Shown: positions 7,670 through 16,897, counted from the stretch's first letter. The stretch is DNA of 29,813 nucleotides from an uncultured Opitutales bacterium (GCA_900548275.1 URJY01000026.1:1-29813); one strand, 5' to 3'. Numbers and translations are program-made. Notes: a model not told the origin generated them from the sequence alone.

Positions 7670-10600
7670 ATGGATTACAGAGCCACACTCGGAATCAACC
7701 CCGACTCGGGAGAAAACGAAGTCGGGAGAAACGCGCTTTTCGAATACGTAAATATGAGGCTGTCGGCAGCGGGTCAACCCGTCTTCGGCAGCGAATCCGA
7801 CTATCCCGTTCTGGAGCTTGCAAAACCGCTTCTCGAAAACTATCGGGAATTTTCCAAGCTCTCGTCGAAAATCTACTGCCCGCCCGACCTGCGCATTATG
7901 CGCTTCATCACCTCGTTCCTCGAAGACGTGATGGACGAGCGCGAGCCCGTACCCGAACTGCCGCACAAGACATTCGTGCTCGACCATTTCGGCACGGCGC
8001 GCACGCTCTCGCTGCCGCCCGACTCCGACATGTACCAGAACGCCTACGTGCAGTCGTACCGCGTAAGACAGGGCGTGCTCAACAATCCGCAAAACGACAG
8101 GCGCACCACCGCGGGCGTCTTCCACGTTGTCGAAGGCGGGCTGCCCGTGCCCGACGACAAGAAGTCCGTCCCGAAAATCGTCTTTAAAAATATGTGGAAG
8201 AAGGCGTTCGAAGCCGACGACGCGCTGCTCGAGCTTCCATTCACGTCGACGCAAAAGGACAAGGCGAAGACGTGGGTTTCGCTGCTTCTGCGCCCGATTG
8301 TCTGCCCCGCAGTTCCGAACCTTTCGAAAGCCAAGAAAATGGAAATACGCTTCTTCGCTCCGGGGGGGCTGGTTTCGAACCTCGACTTCGTCGAAAGCAT
8401 TTTCGGCAACGGCGGCAATCCGTACCTCGAAAAGAACGACTCGTACCGCCAGTACGACTCGTGGACGGGCAACACGGGTTGCATAGTGCTCGCCCCGCAC
8501 CTGACGAAACTCACGAAGAAAGAATTGGGGCTTCCGAATATCGCCGACGCCACCGACCGCCAGAAGCGCGACGGAATGTGTTGGAGCGACGAAAACGAGC
8601 TCTACAACGACGGCAAGCCCTTCAAGCTCACCGCCCGCGACTCGAGCGGCGTAATAGTTACCCTGCTTGCCGACAACTATTTCGGCTACTCCAAGAAAGA
8701 GGTCAAAACGCAGATTAGCTTCGCCGCAAATATGTACGGACAGTGCGAAGAGGAGCACAGCGGCGGCGCAACGGCGTTCGCAAGCCGCGACCTCGGCGAG
8801 GACTTCTGGTCGAAGTCGTACGCGCCGAACACGCGCAGCTCCTTCGCCGAACTCGTCGCGCTTCTCGGCGATTCAATCGAAGTCTTCGAAGACGGATGGG
8901 CGCGCGACAAAAAATATCCCGACGTGATATACGTCGACGCCGACTCGTATTTCTCGCTGAAAACCCAGACCGTTACTTGGCAGAAAGACGGCGTGGAGCG
9001 CAGCATCAAACTGATGCCGCACACAACCTACATCAGCCCCGCGGGCTACAAGGTCGAAATGGCGCGCCCCCACGAAAGCCGCCGCTGGCGACTCGTCGGC
9101 ACGGTCGAAGAGGGAATGTACTGCCACAAGCCCGCGACGGTTTCGGGCGGCGGCAAAAGCGAAATCTCGAAAGACATATCCGACGCAATCATTCACGGGC
9201 CCTCGATTGTCGCCAACTTCAAAAAGGACATCGAACTTGTCGAGGAAATCATAAACAAAAACTACGGCTCGCGCAACAAAGACCCCTCGCAGAACAAGGG
9301 CGAAAACAGCCGCAAAATCCTCGACTCGCGCCGCACGATGGGCTCGGTCGTAAAGCTGCTCACGCCCTCGGACGACTTCACCGACGAATACAACAAGTGG
9401 GTCGAATCAATCCCGTTCTACATCCGCGAGTTCGTGCTGACGGTCAAACGCCACTACCGCCCCGAATGGAACGGCAAATGGCAGGACAAGTTCTCGGTCG
9501 ACACAATCAACGGCGCGGGCGGCAACACGCTCAAATACAAGAACGCGTCGGTGCTGACTTCGTACCTGCGAATCGGCTTCACCGAAGACGGCTCTTGGCG
9601 CACTTTCAGCCTGCGCAAAGACTTCGCGCCGTCGGTCAAGCTGCAGATGGAGGACGACATCACAAGCTCGGTGGTCGTCCCGCGCAACTCGGTGGAATAC
9701 CTGCCGTCGGGAATGGCGAAGCACCCGAAGGAATCCGTAAAATTCACGGAGAACTGCGAGTTCCGCCTCTTCCAGCGTCCCGACGAGGCAATCGTGCGCG
9801 GCTACGACAAGCGCGCGGAATCGGATATGTCGAAAAAGGCGGTGTTCTTCTCGAACTACGAACCGCTCGACAGGGAACAGGTTCGCGAAATGGCGGACGA
9901 CGTTCTGCGCTTCGACAAATTCACAGCCCCGATGCGCGAAAACCTTTCGCAGTTCCTCGACGAAGAGTCGCCCGCCTACGCGGTCTCGTCGGCGAATCCG
10001 CGCCTCGTCAACGGCAAGCCGAGCAAGAACGTACGCTACCTGCAAAACAGGGAGGATTTGGTAAACAAGCGCAAATACTACATCGCCGATGTCGGCATGC
10101 GGCTTGCGCGCAAAATCCCGCTCGGGAAAGCCGTTCCGCACCCCGTGTGCGCGGTGATTTCGGGCAGGCGCAACAACCCCGCGGGCGATGGAATCCGCTC
10201 GCTTGCGGTGCACGGCCCGCTACACTACTTGGAGCTGCCCGAACTGTTTATGGAATACATCGCGTCGATGACGGGCAAGTCGCCGTCGACGGTCGGCGCG
10301 GGGCTTGAAGGGGCGATGACGAAAGCTCCGTTCAACGCGCTCTGCCCGATTACCGACCTGAACAACGCGCTCGTTTCGTTCGCGCTGACGGGCTACGACG
10401 GATGGCTGAGCAGCGCGGGATACCTCGGTCCGAAATACAGAATCGACCACGACATCAGCCTGCTCGTCCCCGAAATCTGGTCGCGAATGAAGCCCGACGA
10501 GCTCAAGCCCGAAACGCTCATCCGCGACGGACTTCTCGAACGCTGCAAAGACTTCGAGTACGAAGGCAAAAAGGTGCTCGCCTCGCGCCTCGGCTGGCGC

Positions 10601-11119
10601 ATTACCGACGAGTTCGTCAAACGCTTCTTCGGCAGAATCTTCTCGACCCCCGCGTCGATATTCACGCCCGATATGCTGCGCCCCGAACTTCAGGATATGG
10701 CGACTTTCGCCGACGGAATGGACAATATGGTCGGCGCGCACAAACGAGCCGCCGAAATGTACTTCAACGACGGTTCGATTGAGGGCGCGTGCCCGCCGCT
10801 CAAGGCTCTGCTGCACATTATGCGCGACGGCAACTACGAGGGCAAGACGCTCGAAGACAAGTCAATCCGCGATATGTTCACGTTCGAAAGCGTGATAAAT
10901 TCGGAGTGGTACGCCGAAAGGCTCATCACCCGCCAGCAGATTGAGGTCAACCACCTGCAGACTGTTCTGGCCGACTTGCAGTCGCTGCCCGCCGAGGAGA
11001 AGACGCCGCAGACGGCGGCGGAAATCGAATCAATCCGCGCGCGAATCAAAACGGTGAAGAGTATGGGCTTCCTGAAATCGCTTGCGGGAACGCTCGGTGC
11101 AGACCCGTTCGTGCTCTGA
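7670..11119 (+). CDS. probable pyrophosphate-type phosphoenolpyruvate carboxykinase
   Basis: 1149 aa, no signal peptide, cytoplasmic. The length (~1,100-1,150 aa) and the conserved blocks fit the diphosphate-dependent PEP carboxykinase family (EC 4.1.1.38) described from Propionibacterium and Entamoeba. It interconverts PEP + CO2 + phosphate with oxaloacetate + PPi and is only distantly related to ATP/GTP PEPCK. Blocks I rely on: FFAPGGLVSNLDF (228-240), SWTGNTGCIVLAPHL (264-278), DNYFGYSKKEVKTQIS (335-350) with EEEHSGGA just after, and ELPELFMEYIASMTGKSPST with GLEGAMTKAPFNAL. These are recalled from memory of the family, not from a search; many genomes call such proteins hypothetical. No frameshift is visible over 3.4 kb. 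It is monocistronic between the terminator at 7539 and the hairpin at 11148. In a fermenting bacterium it would link PEP to the C4 (succinate) branch. Confidence 0.6.
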   Translation: MDYRATLGINPDSGENEVGRNALFEYVNMRLSAAGQPVFGSESDYPVLELAKPLLENYREFSKLSSKIYCPPDLRIMRFITSFLEDVMDEREPVPELPHKTFVLDHFGTARTLSLPPDSDMYQNAYVQSYRVRQGVLNNPQNDRRTTAGVFHVVEGGLPVPDDKKSVPKIVFKNMWKKAFEADDALLELPFTSTQKDKAKTWVSLLLRPIVCPAVPNLSKAKKMEIRFFAPGGLVSNLDFVESIFGNGGNPYLEKNDSYRQYDSWTGNTGCIVLAPHLTKLTKKELGLPNIADATDRQKRDGMCWSDENELYNDGKPFKLTARDSSGVIVTLLADNYFGYSKKEVKTQISFAANMYGQCEEEHSGGATAFASRDLGEDFWSKSYAPNTRSSFAELVALLGDSIEVFEDGWARDKKYPDVIYVDADSYFSLKTQTVTWQKDGVERSIKLMPHTTYISPAGYKVEMARPHESRRWRLVGTVEEGMYCHKPATVSGGGKSEISKDISDAIIHGPSIVANFKKDIELVEEIINKNYGSRNKDPSQNKGENSRKILDSRRTMGSVVKLLTPSDDFTDEYNKWVESIPFYIREFVLTVKRHYRPEWNGKWQDKFSVDTINGAGGNTLKYKNASVLTSYLRIGFTEDGSWRTFSLRKDFAPSVKLQMEDDITSSVVVPRNSVEYLPSGMAKHPKESVKFTENCEFRLFQRPDEAIVRGYDKRAESDMSKKAVFFSNYEPLDREQVREMADDVLRFDKFTAPMRENLSQFLDEESPAYAVSSANPRLVNGKPSKNVRYLQNREDLVNKRKYYIADVGMRLARKIPLGKAVPHPVCAVISGRRNNPAGDGIRSLAVHGPLHYLELPELFMEYIASMTGKSPSTVGAGLEGAMTKAPFNALCPITDLNNALVSFALTGYDGWLSSAGYLGPKYRIDHDISLLVPEIWSRMKPDELKPETLIRDGLLERCKDFEYEGKKVLASRLGWRITDEFVKRFFGRIFSTPASIFTPDMLRPELQDMATFADGMDNMVGAHKRAAEMYFNDGSIEGACPPLKALLHIMRDGNYEGKTLEDKSIRDMFTFESVINSEWYAERLITRQQIEVNHLQTVLADLQSLPAEEKTPQTAAEIESIRARIKTVKSMGFLKSLAGTLGADPFVL

Positions 11120-11128
11120 TTTACAGGC

Positions 11129-11157
11129 TTGACGAATTTTTGCGCACAATGTACCGT
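11129..11157 (+). promoter_or_regulatory. possible promoter of the beta-helix gene pair
   Basis: TTGACG (11129-11134), 17 bp, TACCGT (11152-11157). The -35 is good and the -10 is weak. The -10 lies inside the left arm of the perfect 10-bp inverted repeat 11148-11179, so anything that binds or folds that dyad would affect this promoter. Confidence 0.35.
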
Positions 11158-11183
11158 CCGATTCTTCGAACGGTACATTTTTT
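11148..11183 (+). terminator. perfect 10-bp dyad with T-tract: terminator or operator
   Basis: AATGTACCGT (11148-11157) and ACGGTACATT (11170-11179) are perfect inverted repeats with a 12-nt loop, followed by T to 11183 and then directly by the ATG at 11184. It has the form of a Rho-independent terminator for the PEPCK-like gene (stop at 11119). Its position against the next start codon and over a possible -10 would also fit an operator or a translational hairpin. Confidence 0.6.
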
Positions 11184-12608
11184 ATGACCCTAAAAATCGC
11201 TCCCATTTGCGCGGCGGTAATCGCCGCATTCTGCCCGCTTTTCGGCAAAGACGTCTACGTTTCGTCCTCGGCGGGCGACGACAAAAACGACGGCTCGATT
11301 TCCGCGCCCCTGCGCACAATCGCGGCTGCCCCCAAAGATTCGGTCAAACTTTTCCTCAAGCGCGGCGACGTGTTTTTCGAAACGTTGCAGGGCTTCAAAA
11401 ATTCGGAAATCGACGCGTACGGCGACGGCAAAAAGCCGCTGCTTTGCGGGCTGAAAATCCTCGGGAACAACGGCGCGTGGGAAAGGATGCCGTCGGATGT
11501 CTGGCGGCTCGACCTTGCCGAACAGCAAAATTTCGGCGGCTACAAGGCGGTCGGAAAAACGAACAACATCGGCGCAATCTACTATCCGGAAGAGGACAAA
11601 ATCTACGGACACCTCGTGCAGCGCGCCGCAATGCTCGCCGCCGACGGCGACTTCTGGGCGGGCGACGCATTCTACGCGACAAACGTACAAAGCCCGAAAA
11701 CGCAGTTCAAATACCTCTATTTCAAGTCGAAAAAACACCCGTCGGAACTCGGCAAAACGGTGTCGTTCATCACCTACTCCTACGGCATCCGCGACCTGCG
11801 AAACTGCACCGTAAGAAACGTCGCCGTCAAGGGATTCGGCGTGCACGGCGTAAGCAGGGCGTGGAACTGCAGATTCGAAAACCTCGAAATAGACCTAATC
11901 GGCGGAAGCGTACAGCTCTCGTATCCGCAATGGGTAAGGCTCGGCAACGGCGTGGAATTTTGGATAAGCACGAACAATCCGTGCAACAACAACACTGTCG
12001 CGGGCTGCAAAATCTCGCGCACATACGACTGCGGCGCGACAATTCAGGGGCACGGCGAAACGCTCAAAGCCGAAAACATCAAATTCGTCGGCAACTATTT
12101 CTTCCGCTGCCGTCAGGCGTTCGAGCACTTTTTGACCGCGAAAAAATCGGCGGCATACGCAAACTGCGAGTTCTCCGACAACAAATGTTTCGATATGGGC
12201 GAGAACGAATTTTCAACGCCCGAAAGCCGCGACGCAAACCTGCTTTCCTACGAGCGCAACCCGATTGAAGGGCTGTCGATAAGGAACAACATTTTCTGGG
12301 GCGCGCCCGTCTACGCACTGCACTCGCACCCCGCCAAGCTCGAAAACAACACGTTCTACGTCTACCGCGGGCAGTACCTGCGCCACAACAGGGGTAAGCC
12401 CGAAGAGACAATCTGGGCGGACTCCGAAGCGGATGTCGAAAAGTTCAAGTCGGCTGTCGGCGACGCGTCGGACAAGTTCGTAATCGTGGAGCGTTCCGAC
12501 ACGCAGCTTCGCCGCGAAGTGCTCGAAAGCGCGTTCGCGCCGCAAAAGGAGAAAATAGAGCGCAAGACGCGCGAAAAATACCGCAGGGACTCTTTCTTCA
12601 GAAAATAA
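11184..12608 (+). CDS. secreted right-handed beta-helix protein, copy 1
   Basis: 474 aa. The N-terminus MTLKIAPICAAVIAAFCPLF is a signal peptide, cleaved before GKDVYVSSSAG. The start of the mature protein (DVYVSSSAGDDKNDGSISAP then LRTIAAA) is the usual opening of pectate-lyase-like parallel beta-helix proteins in PVC bacteria and Bacteroidota. Short hydrophobic repeats rich in N and G follow (CTVRNVAVKGFGVHGVSRAW; NTVAGCKISRTYDCGATIQG; IKFVGNYFFRC; ANCEFSDNKCF; LSIRNNIFWG), typical of stacked helix rungs. The C-terminus is basic and probably alpha-helical (EKIERKTREKYRRDSFFRK). Catalytic residues cannot be assigned, so the choice between polysaccharide lyase, hydrolase and binding protein is open. 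It is followed 21 bp later by a close paralogue, probably co-transcribed. Confidence 0.75.
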   Translation: MTLKIAPICAAVIAAFCPLFGKDVYVSSSAGDDKNDGSISAPLRTIAAAPKDSVKLFLKRGDVFFETLQGFKNSEIDAYGDGKKPLLCGLKILGNNGAWERMPSDVWRLDLAEQQNFGGYKAVGKTNNIGAIYYPEEDKIYGHLVQRAAMLAADGDFWAGDAFYATNVQSPKTQFKYLYFKSKKHPSELGKTVSFITYSYGIRDLRNCTVRNVAVKGFGVHGVSRAWNCRFENLEIDLIGGSVQLSYPQWVRLGNGVEFWISTNNPCNNNTVAGCKISRTYDCGATIQGHGETLKAENIKFVGNYFFRCRQAFEHFLTAKKSAAYANCEFSDNKCFDMGENEFSTPESRDANLLSYERNPIEGLSIRNNIFWGAPVYALHSHPAKLENNTFYVYRGQYLRHNRGKPEETIWADSEADVEKFKSAVGDASDKFVIVERSDTQLRREVLESAFAPQKEKIERKTREKYRRDSFFRK

Positions 12609-12629
12609 CACAAACCAAACAATCCGTAT

Positions 12630-14075
12630 ATGATAAAGCACATCAAACACATCTGCGCGGTATTTCTGACGTTCGCCGCCGCGCACTCTGGGACGGGAAA
12701 AGACGTGTACATTTCGTCGTCGACGGGCAACGACAAAAACGACGGCTCGATTTCCGCGCCCCTGCGCACAATCGCAGCCGCCCCCAAAGACGGCGTAAAC
12801 GTCTTCCTCAAGCGCGGCGACGTTTTCTTCGAACCGCTCGAAGGCTTCAAAAACTCGAAAATCGGCGCATACGGCAAGGGCAAAAAGCCCCTCCTGTGCG
12901 GGCTGAAAATCCTCAAAAACAACGGCGCGTGGGAAAAACTGCCCGACGGCGTGTGGCGGCTCGACTTGACAAAACAGCAAAACTTCGGCGGCTACAAGGC
13001 ATACGGAGTGCAAAACAACATCGGCGCGGTCTACGACACCGAAAACGACCGCATTTACGGTTGCCTGACCCGCACCTACAAGGGTATGCGCGACCCCGCC
13101 GACTTCTGGGTGTCCGACGCCGACGCGAACGAAGTAAAACCCAAAGACAACAAGTTCACCCACCTGTTTTTCAAGTGTTCCACACACCCGTCGGAACTCG
13201 CAGGAAAAATCGCGTTTCTGCCGTACAATTTCGGTATCCGCGGAATCCGCAACTGTACCGTGCAAAACATCGCGGTCAAAGGCTTCGGCGCGCACGGCAT
13301 AAGCAAGGCTTGGAACAGCAAATTCGTCGGCATAGACATCGACCTAATCGGCGGTTCGCTCCTGCGTAGCTACAAATCGTGGGTGCGCTTCGGCAACGGA
13401 ATCGAATTTTGGATGGAAGAGAAAGACCCGTGCAACGACAACCTCGTAGAGGGCTGCACAATCTCGCGCACGTTCGACTGCGGCTCGACGATACAGGGCA
13501 ATCTCGGCAAAAACTCGCGCCCGAAAAACATCGTCTTCCGAGGGAACAAATTCCTGCGCTGCCGTCAGGCGTTCGAGCACTGGACGGGTACGCCCCACGA
13601 AACGAGCGTCTACGAGAACTGCGAATTTTCCGACAACCTCGCGTTCGATTCGGGCTTCAACGAATTCGACACGCCCTACAACGTGGATTCGTCCCTGCTC
13701 TCCTACGAGCGCAAGCCGATAAGCGGGCTGACGATAAAAAACAACGTCTGCTGGGGCGCACCCGTCTACTACTCGTCGGGCAACCATCCCGCGAAGCTCT
13801 CGGGCAACATATTCTACACGTTTAAAGACACCTACCTTTACGGAAGCGGACGGAAAGATGTTGTAGTCAACGCCGAATCCGAAGCCGACATCCCCAAGCT
13901 TAAAGCCGCGCTGAAAAACGAAACCGACACCGTGTTCTTGGTCGACCGCAACGATTCCAAAACGCGGGCGGAAATAATAGACAAATACTTCGGCGAAATG
14001 AAGGAGCTCATTGCCGAGCGCGACAAAAAACGCCCGCGCGACTATTACCAGCGCAAGCTCTTCCAGAAACGGTAG
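12630..14075 (+). CDS. secreted right-handed beta-helix protein, copy 2
   Basis: 481 aa, with signal peptide MIKHIKHICAVFLTFAAAHS (cleavage near GTG|KDVYIS). It is collinear with copy 1 over its whole length: DVYISSSTGNDKNDGSISAP, WRLDLTKQQNFGGYKAYG, GIRNCTVQNIAVKGFGAHGI, ISRTFDCGSTIQG, LLSYERKPISGLTIKNNVCW. A DNA block around 12740-12780 is almost identical to 11288-11330, so this is a tandem duplication. The middle segment differs most (copy 1 ~11600-11700 against copy 2 ~13050-13150), where a substrate loop could lie (inference). The C-terminus is again basic (ERDKKRPRDYYQRKLFQKR). The terminator at 14094 ends the pair. The specific substrate is unknown. Confidence 0.75.
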   Translation: MIKHIKHICAVFLTFAAAHSGTGKDVYISSSTGNDKNDGSISAPLRTIAAAPKDGVNVFLKRGDVFFEPLEGFKNSKIGAYGKGKKPLLCGLKILKNNGAWEKLPDGVWRLDLTKQQNFGGYKAYGVQNNIGAVYDTENDRIYGCLTRTYKGMRDPADFWVSDADANEVKPKDNKFTHLFFKCSTHPSELAGKIAFLPYNFGIRGIRNCTVQNIAVKGFGAHGISKAWNSKFVGIDIDLIGGSLLRSYKSWVRFGNGIEFWMEEKDPCNDNLVEGCTISRTFDCGSTIQGNLGKNSRPKNIVFRGNKFLRCRQAFEHWTGTPHETSVYENCEFSDNLAFDSGFNEFDTPYNVDSSLLSYERKPISGLTIKNNVCWGAPVYYSSGNHPAKLSGNIFYTFKDTYLYGSGRKDVVVNAESEADIPKLKAALKNETDTVFLVDRNDSKTRAEIIDKYFGEMKELIAERDKKRPRDYYQRKLFQKR

Positions 14076-14093
14076 GCCTCCGACGCCCCCCCG

Positions 14094-14122
14094 AAAGACC
14101 GCCCCGCCCGCGGTCTTTTTTT
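14094..14122 (+). terminator. Rho-independent terminator after the beta-helix pair
   Basis: AAAGACCGC (14094-14102) pairs with GCGGTCTTT (14110-14118) around a 7-nt loop, and the T run continues to 14122. It starts 18 bp after the stop codon of copy 2. Confidence 0.9.
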
Positions 14123-14156
14123 GTACCCGCCGCCCGCCCGACATATCTGATTAAAC

Positions 14157-14184
14157 TTGACGCATACGCGCGGCGGAATAACTT
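14157..14184 (+). promoter_or_regulatory. promoter of the glcD-glcF type operon
   Basis: TTGACG (14157-14162), 16 bp, TAACTT (14179-14184), placed 33 bp before the ATG at 14218 and just after the terminator at 14094. No clear SD is seen in the leader. Confidence 0.5.
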
Positions 14185-14217
14185 TCATGGGGAACAATAA
14201 AACAACACAGCCTAATT

Positions 14218-15594
14218 ATGCTACCCACTAAAGATTTCGAAAAAATCGTCGGTGCGGAAAACGTTTTCGCGTCGGTCGCCGACAGACAGTCCTACGCGTA
14301 CGACTCCGCCGTTCTCAACCCCGTAACCCCCGCGCTCGTGGTCGCCCCCGAAACCACGGAACAGCTCGGGCAGGTAATCGCCCTCTGCTACAAACACGGT
14401 CTGCCTATGACCGTTCGCGGCGCTGGCACAAACCTTTCGGGCGGAACAATTCCCGACTCGACAGAATCGGTTGTAATCCTTACTCAGAAGCTCAACCGCA
14501 TAATAGAAATCAATTCCGCCGACCTCTACGCAGTCGTAGAACCGGGGGTGATAACGGCGAAATTCGCCTCGGCGGTCGCGCAGAAGAACCTCTTCTACCC
14601 GCCCGACCCGGGGTCGCAAGCGGTCTCGACAATCGGCGGCAACATCGCCGAAAACGCGGGCGGGCTGCGCGGGCTTAAATACGGGGTTACAAAAGACTAC
14701 GTTATGGGGCTCGAATTTTTCGACTCGAAAGGCGACATCGTAAAGACGGGCTCGCGCACCGTAAAATGCGTTACGGGCTTCAATCTGGCGGGTCTGATGG
14801 TGGCGTCGGAAGGCACGCTCGGAATCATCTCGAAGGCGATTCTCAAACTCGTTCCGCCACCGAAGGCATCGAAGGCAATGATGGCGGTCTTCGACGACGT
14901 GCAGAAAGCCGCCGACGCCGTAGCCGACATCATCGCCGCGCACATTCTGCCGTGCACGCTCGAATTTATGGACAACGTCACAATCAATATGGTCGAAGAC
15001 GACGTTAAAATCGGTCTTCCGCGCTCGGCGCAGGCCATATTGCTCATCGAAGTCGACGGACACCCCGCGCAGGTCGAAGACGACGCCGCGACGGTCGAAA
15101 AACAGCTTTCGAAAAACGGCGCGTCCTCGGTTGTGGTCGCGCGCGACGCCGACGAGAAGAACAAAATCTGGGAGGCGCGCCGCAAGGCTCTGCCCGCGTT
15201 GGCGCGCCGCCGCCCGACAATCGTCCTCGAAGACGCCACCGTTCCGCGCTCGAAAATTCCCGCAATGATTGAAACCGTAAACGACGTTGCCGCAAAGTAC
15301 GACCTGCTCGTGGGCACGTTCGGACACGCGGGCGACGGCAACCTGCACCCGTCCATCCTCTGCGACAGACGCGACAGGGAGGAATTCGCGCGCGTAGAAA
15401 AAGCCATCGACGAACTGTTTACCCGCACAATCGAAATGGGCGGCACGCTCTCGGGCGAACACGGAATCGGCACGGCAAAGGCAAAGTGGCTCGAGCTTGA
15501 AACCTCGCCCGCGACAATCGAATTCGCCCGCAATATGCGCCGCGCAATCGACCCCAAACGCCTCTTCAACCCGTCGAAAACAACCGCTATATAA
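14218..15594 (+). CDS. glcD: GlcD-type FAD-linked 2-hydroxyacid dehydrogenase subunit
   Basis: 458 aa, full length for the family. It oxidises a 2-hydroxyacid (glycolate or D-lactate) with FAD, passing electrons to the iron-sulfur partner encoded next. The FAD-binding PCMH-type domain spans ~35-215, with the pyrophosphate-binding RGAGTNLSGG (67-76), then PPDPGSQAVSTIGGNIAENA and GGLRGLKYGVTKDYV. The FAD-oxidase C-terminal domain has HAGDGNLHP (370-378) and GEHGIG (414-419), both catalytic-site motifs. The order GlcD then GlcF with 2 bp between them is the common two-gene form (GlcE is missing from this operon). D-lactate and glycolate cannot be told apart from sequence; the LUD gene at 29008 on the same contig makes lactate worth considering. 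Confidence 0.85.
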   Translation: MLPTKDFEKIVGAENVFASVADRQSYAYDSAVLNPVTPALVVAPETTEQLGQVIALCYKHGLPMTVRGAGTNLSGGTIPDSTESVVILTQKLNRIIEINSADLYAVVEPGVITAKFASAVAQKNLFYPPDPGSQAVSTIGGNIAENAGGLRGLKYGVTKDYVMGLEFFDSKGDIVKTGSRTVKCVTGFNLAGLMVASEGTLGIISKAILKLVPPPKASKAMMAVFDDVQKAADAVADIIAAHILPCTLEFMDNVTINMVEDDVKIGLPRSAQAILLIEVDGHPAQVEDDAATVEKQLSKNGASSVVVARDADEKNKIWEARRKALPALARRRPTIVLEDATVPRSKIPAMIETVNDVAAKYDLLVGTFGHAGDGNLHPSILCDRRDREEFARVEKAIDELFTRTIEMGGTLSGEHGIGTAKAKWLELETSPATIEFARNMRRAIDPKRLFNPSKTTAI

Positions 15595-15596
15595 CA

Positions 15597-16886
15597 ATGG
15601 ACAATCTGAAAAATTTGGCGGACGAACTTTCGCAGCTCGACGACAAGTTCGTCAAATGTATGCGTTGCGGAACGTGCCAGTCGGTCTGCCCCGTCTTCGC
15701 CGAAACGAAGAGGGAGTCCGACGTAACGCGCGGCAAACTCGCCCTGCTCTCGAACCTCGCACAGGGGCTTATCGACGACCCCAAAGCCGTCCGCGAACGC
15801 CTCGACCGCTGCCTGCTCTGCGGCTCGTGCCAAAGCGCGTGCCCGTCGGGCGTGTTGATTCTCGACATCTTTATGCGCGCGCGCGAAATCTCCGCGCAGT
15901 ATATGGGGCTCAACCCGATAAAGAAAATCGCCTTCCGCGTGATGCTCTGCAACCCGAAGCTTTTCGCGTTTCTGGTGAAGGCGGGAAGACCCTTCCACCC
16001 GCTCTTTATGCGCGACCAAAAAAACGCGCCCCACACCGCAAAAGCACCGCTGATGAAACTTGCCATCGGCGACCGCCGACTGCCCGTAATGCCGAAATTT
16101 TCCATCGGCGAAAAATACGGCGACCTCGACATCCCCGCGGGCAAGTCGGGAATAAAAGTGCTCTTCTTCACGGGATGCGTCGGCGACAAAGTCTACACGA
16201 ACGTGAGCGAAGCCTGTCTTAAAATCTTCAAACACTTCGGCGTGGGCGTGCGCATTCCGAAGAATCTGGCTTGCTGCGGAATCCCCGCGCTCGCCTCGGG
16301 CGACGTGCCAAGCTTCGAAAAAATGCTCGTCCACGACATCGACATAATCGCGAAAAACGACTTCGACTACATCGTAACCGCCTGCGCCTCGTGCACCGAA
16401 ACAATCGGCGAACTCTGGGCGAAGTACGCCCCGCCGCAATACGCGGACAAGGCGCGGAAAATCGGCGCAAAGGCAATCGACATCAACGCCTTCCTAACCG
16501 ACGTGCTGAAGGTGGACCTCTCGCCGAAGTCGCACGGCGTCGCGCCCGAAAAAATCACCTACCACGATTCGTGCCACTTGAAGAAGTCGCTCGGAATCTG
16601 GGAACAGCCGCGCCGACTGCTCAAGGCAAACGCCGACTACCAGTTCGTGGAAATGAACGAAGCCGACAAATGCTGCGGGTGCGGCGGAAGCTTCACACTG
16701 ACGCACTACGACATCTCGAAACGGATCGGCTCGCGCAAACGCAACAATATCGTGGCAAGCGGCGCGCGAACGGTGGCGTGCGGATGTCCCGCGTGTATGA
16801 TGCAGATTTCGAATATGCTCGCGCTAAACGGCGACGAAGTGAAAGTTAGGCACGTCGCCGAAATTTTCGCCGACACGCTCGACTAA
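15597..16886 (+). CDS. glcF: GlcF-type iron-sulfur subunit of 2-hydroxyacid dehydrogenase
   Basis: 429 aa. Two [4Fe-4S] ferredoxin motifs lie near the N-terminus: CMRCGTCQSVCP (C21, C24, C27, C31) and CLLCGSCQSACP (C72, C75, C78, C82). Two cysteine-rich CCG domains (the GlcF/HdrB type) follow, one with LACCGIPALASGD and one with KCCGCGGSF, plus ACGCPACMMQISNM near the end. It carries electrons from the FAD subunit to the quinone pool at the membrane. The start ATG lies 2 bp after the glcD stop, so the two are translationally coupled. A dyad after the stop (about 16889-16909) has no T run on this strand, so where this transcript ends is unclear. Confidence 0.85.
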   Translation: MDNLKNLADELSQLDDKFVKCMRCGTCQSVCPVFAETKRESDVTRGKLALLSNLAQGLIDDPKAVRERLDRCLLCGSCQSACPSGVLILDIFMRAREISAQYMGLNPIKKIAFRVMLCNPKLFAFLVKAGRPFHPLFMRDQKNAPHTAKAPLMKLAIGDRRLPVMPKFSIGEKYGDLDIPAGKSGIKVLFFTGCVGDKVYTNVSEACLKIFKHFGVGVRIPKNLACCGIPALASGDVPSFEKMLVHDIDIIAKNDFDYIVTACASCTETIGELWAKYAPPQYADKARKIGAKAIDINAFLTDVLKVDLSPKSHGVAPEKITYHDSCHLKKSLGIWEQPRRLLKANADYQFVEMNEADKCCGCGGSFTLTHYDISKRIGSRKRNNIVASGARTVACGCPACMMQISNMLALNGDEVKVRHVAEIFADTLD

Positions 16887-16897
16887 TCCGCTTCCGC

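Noticed and set aside
14162..14173. 12-bp match between spacer 5 (reverse complement) and the glcD promoter region
   Set aside because: GCATACGCGCGG is GC-rich, and a 12-bp match by chance is expected about this often for seven spacers in 30 kb. The base next to the repeat does not match and the PAM is unknown.
14221..15597. Long minus-strand frame opposite glcD (458 codons)
   Set aside because: It is the mirror of a well-supported gene in GC-rich sequence and shows no family motif. Similar long shadows lie opposite the DUF4838 genes.
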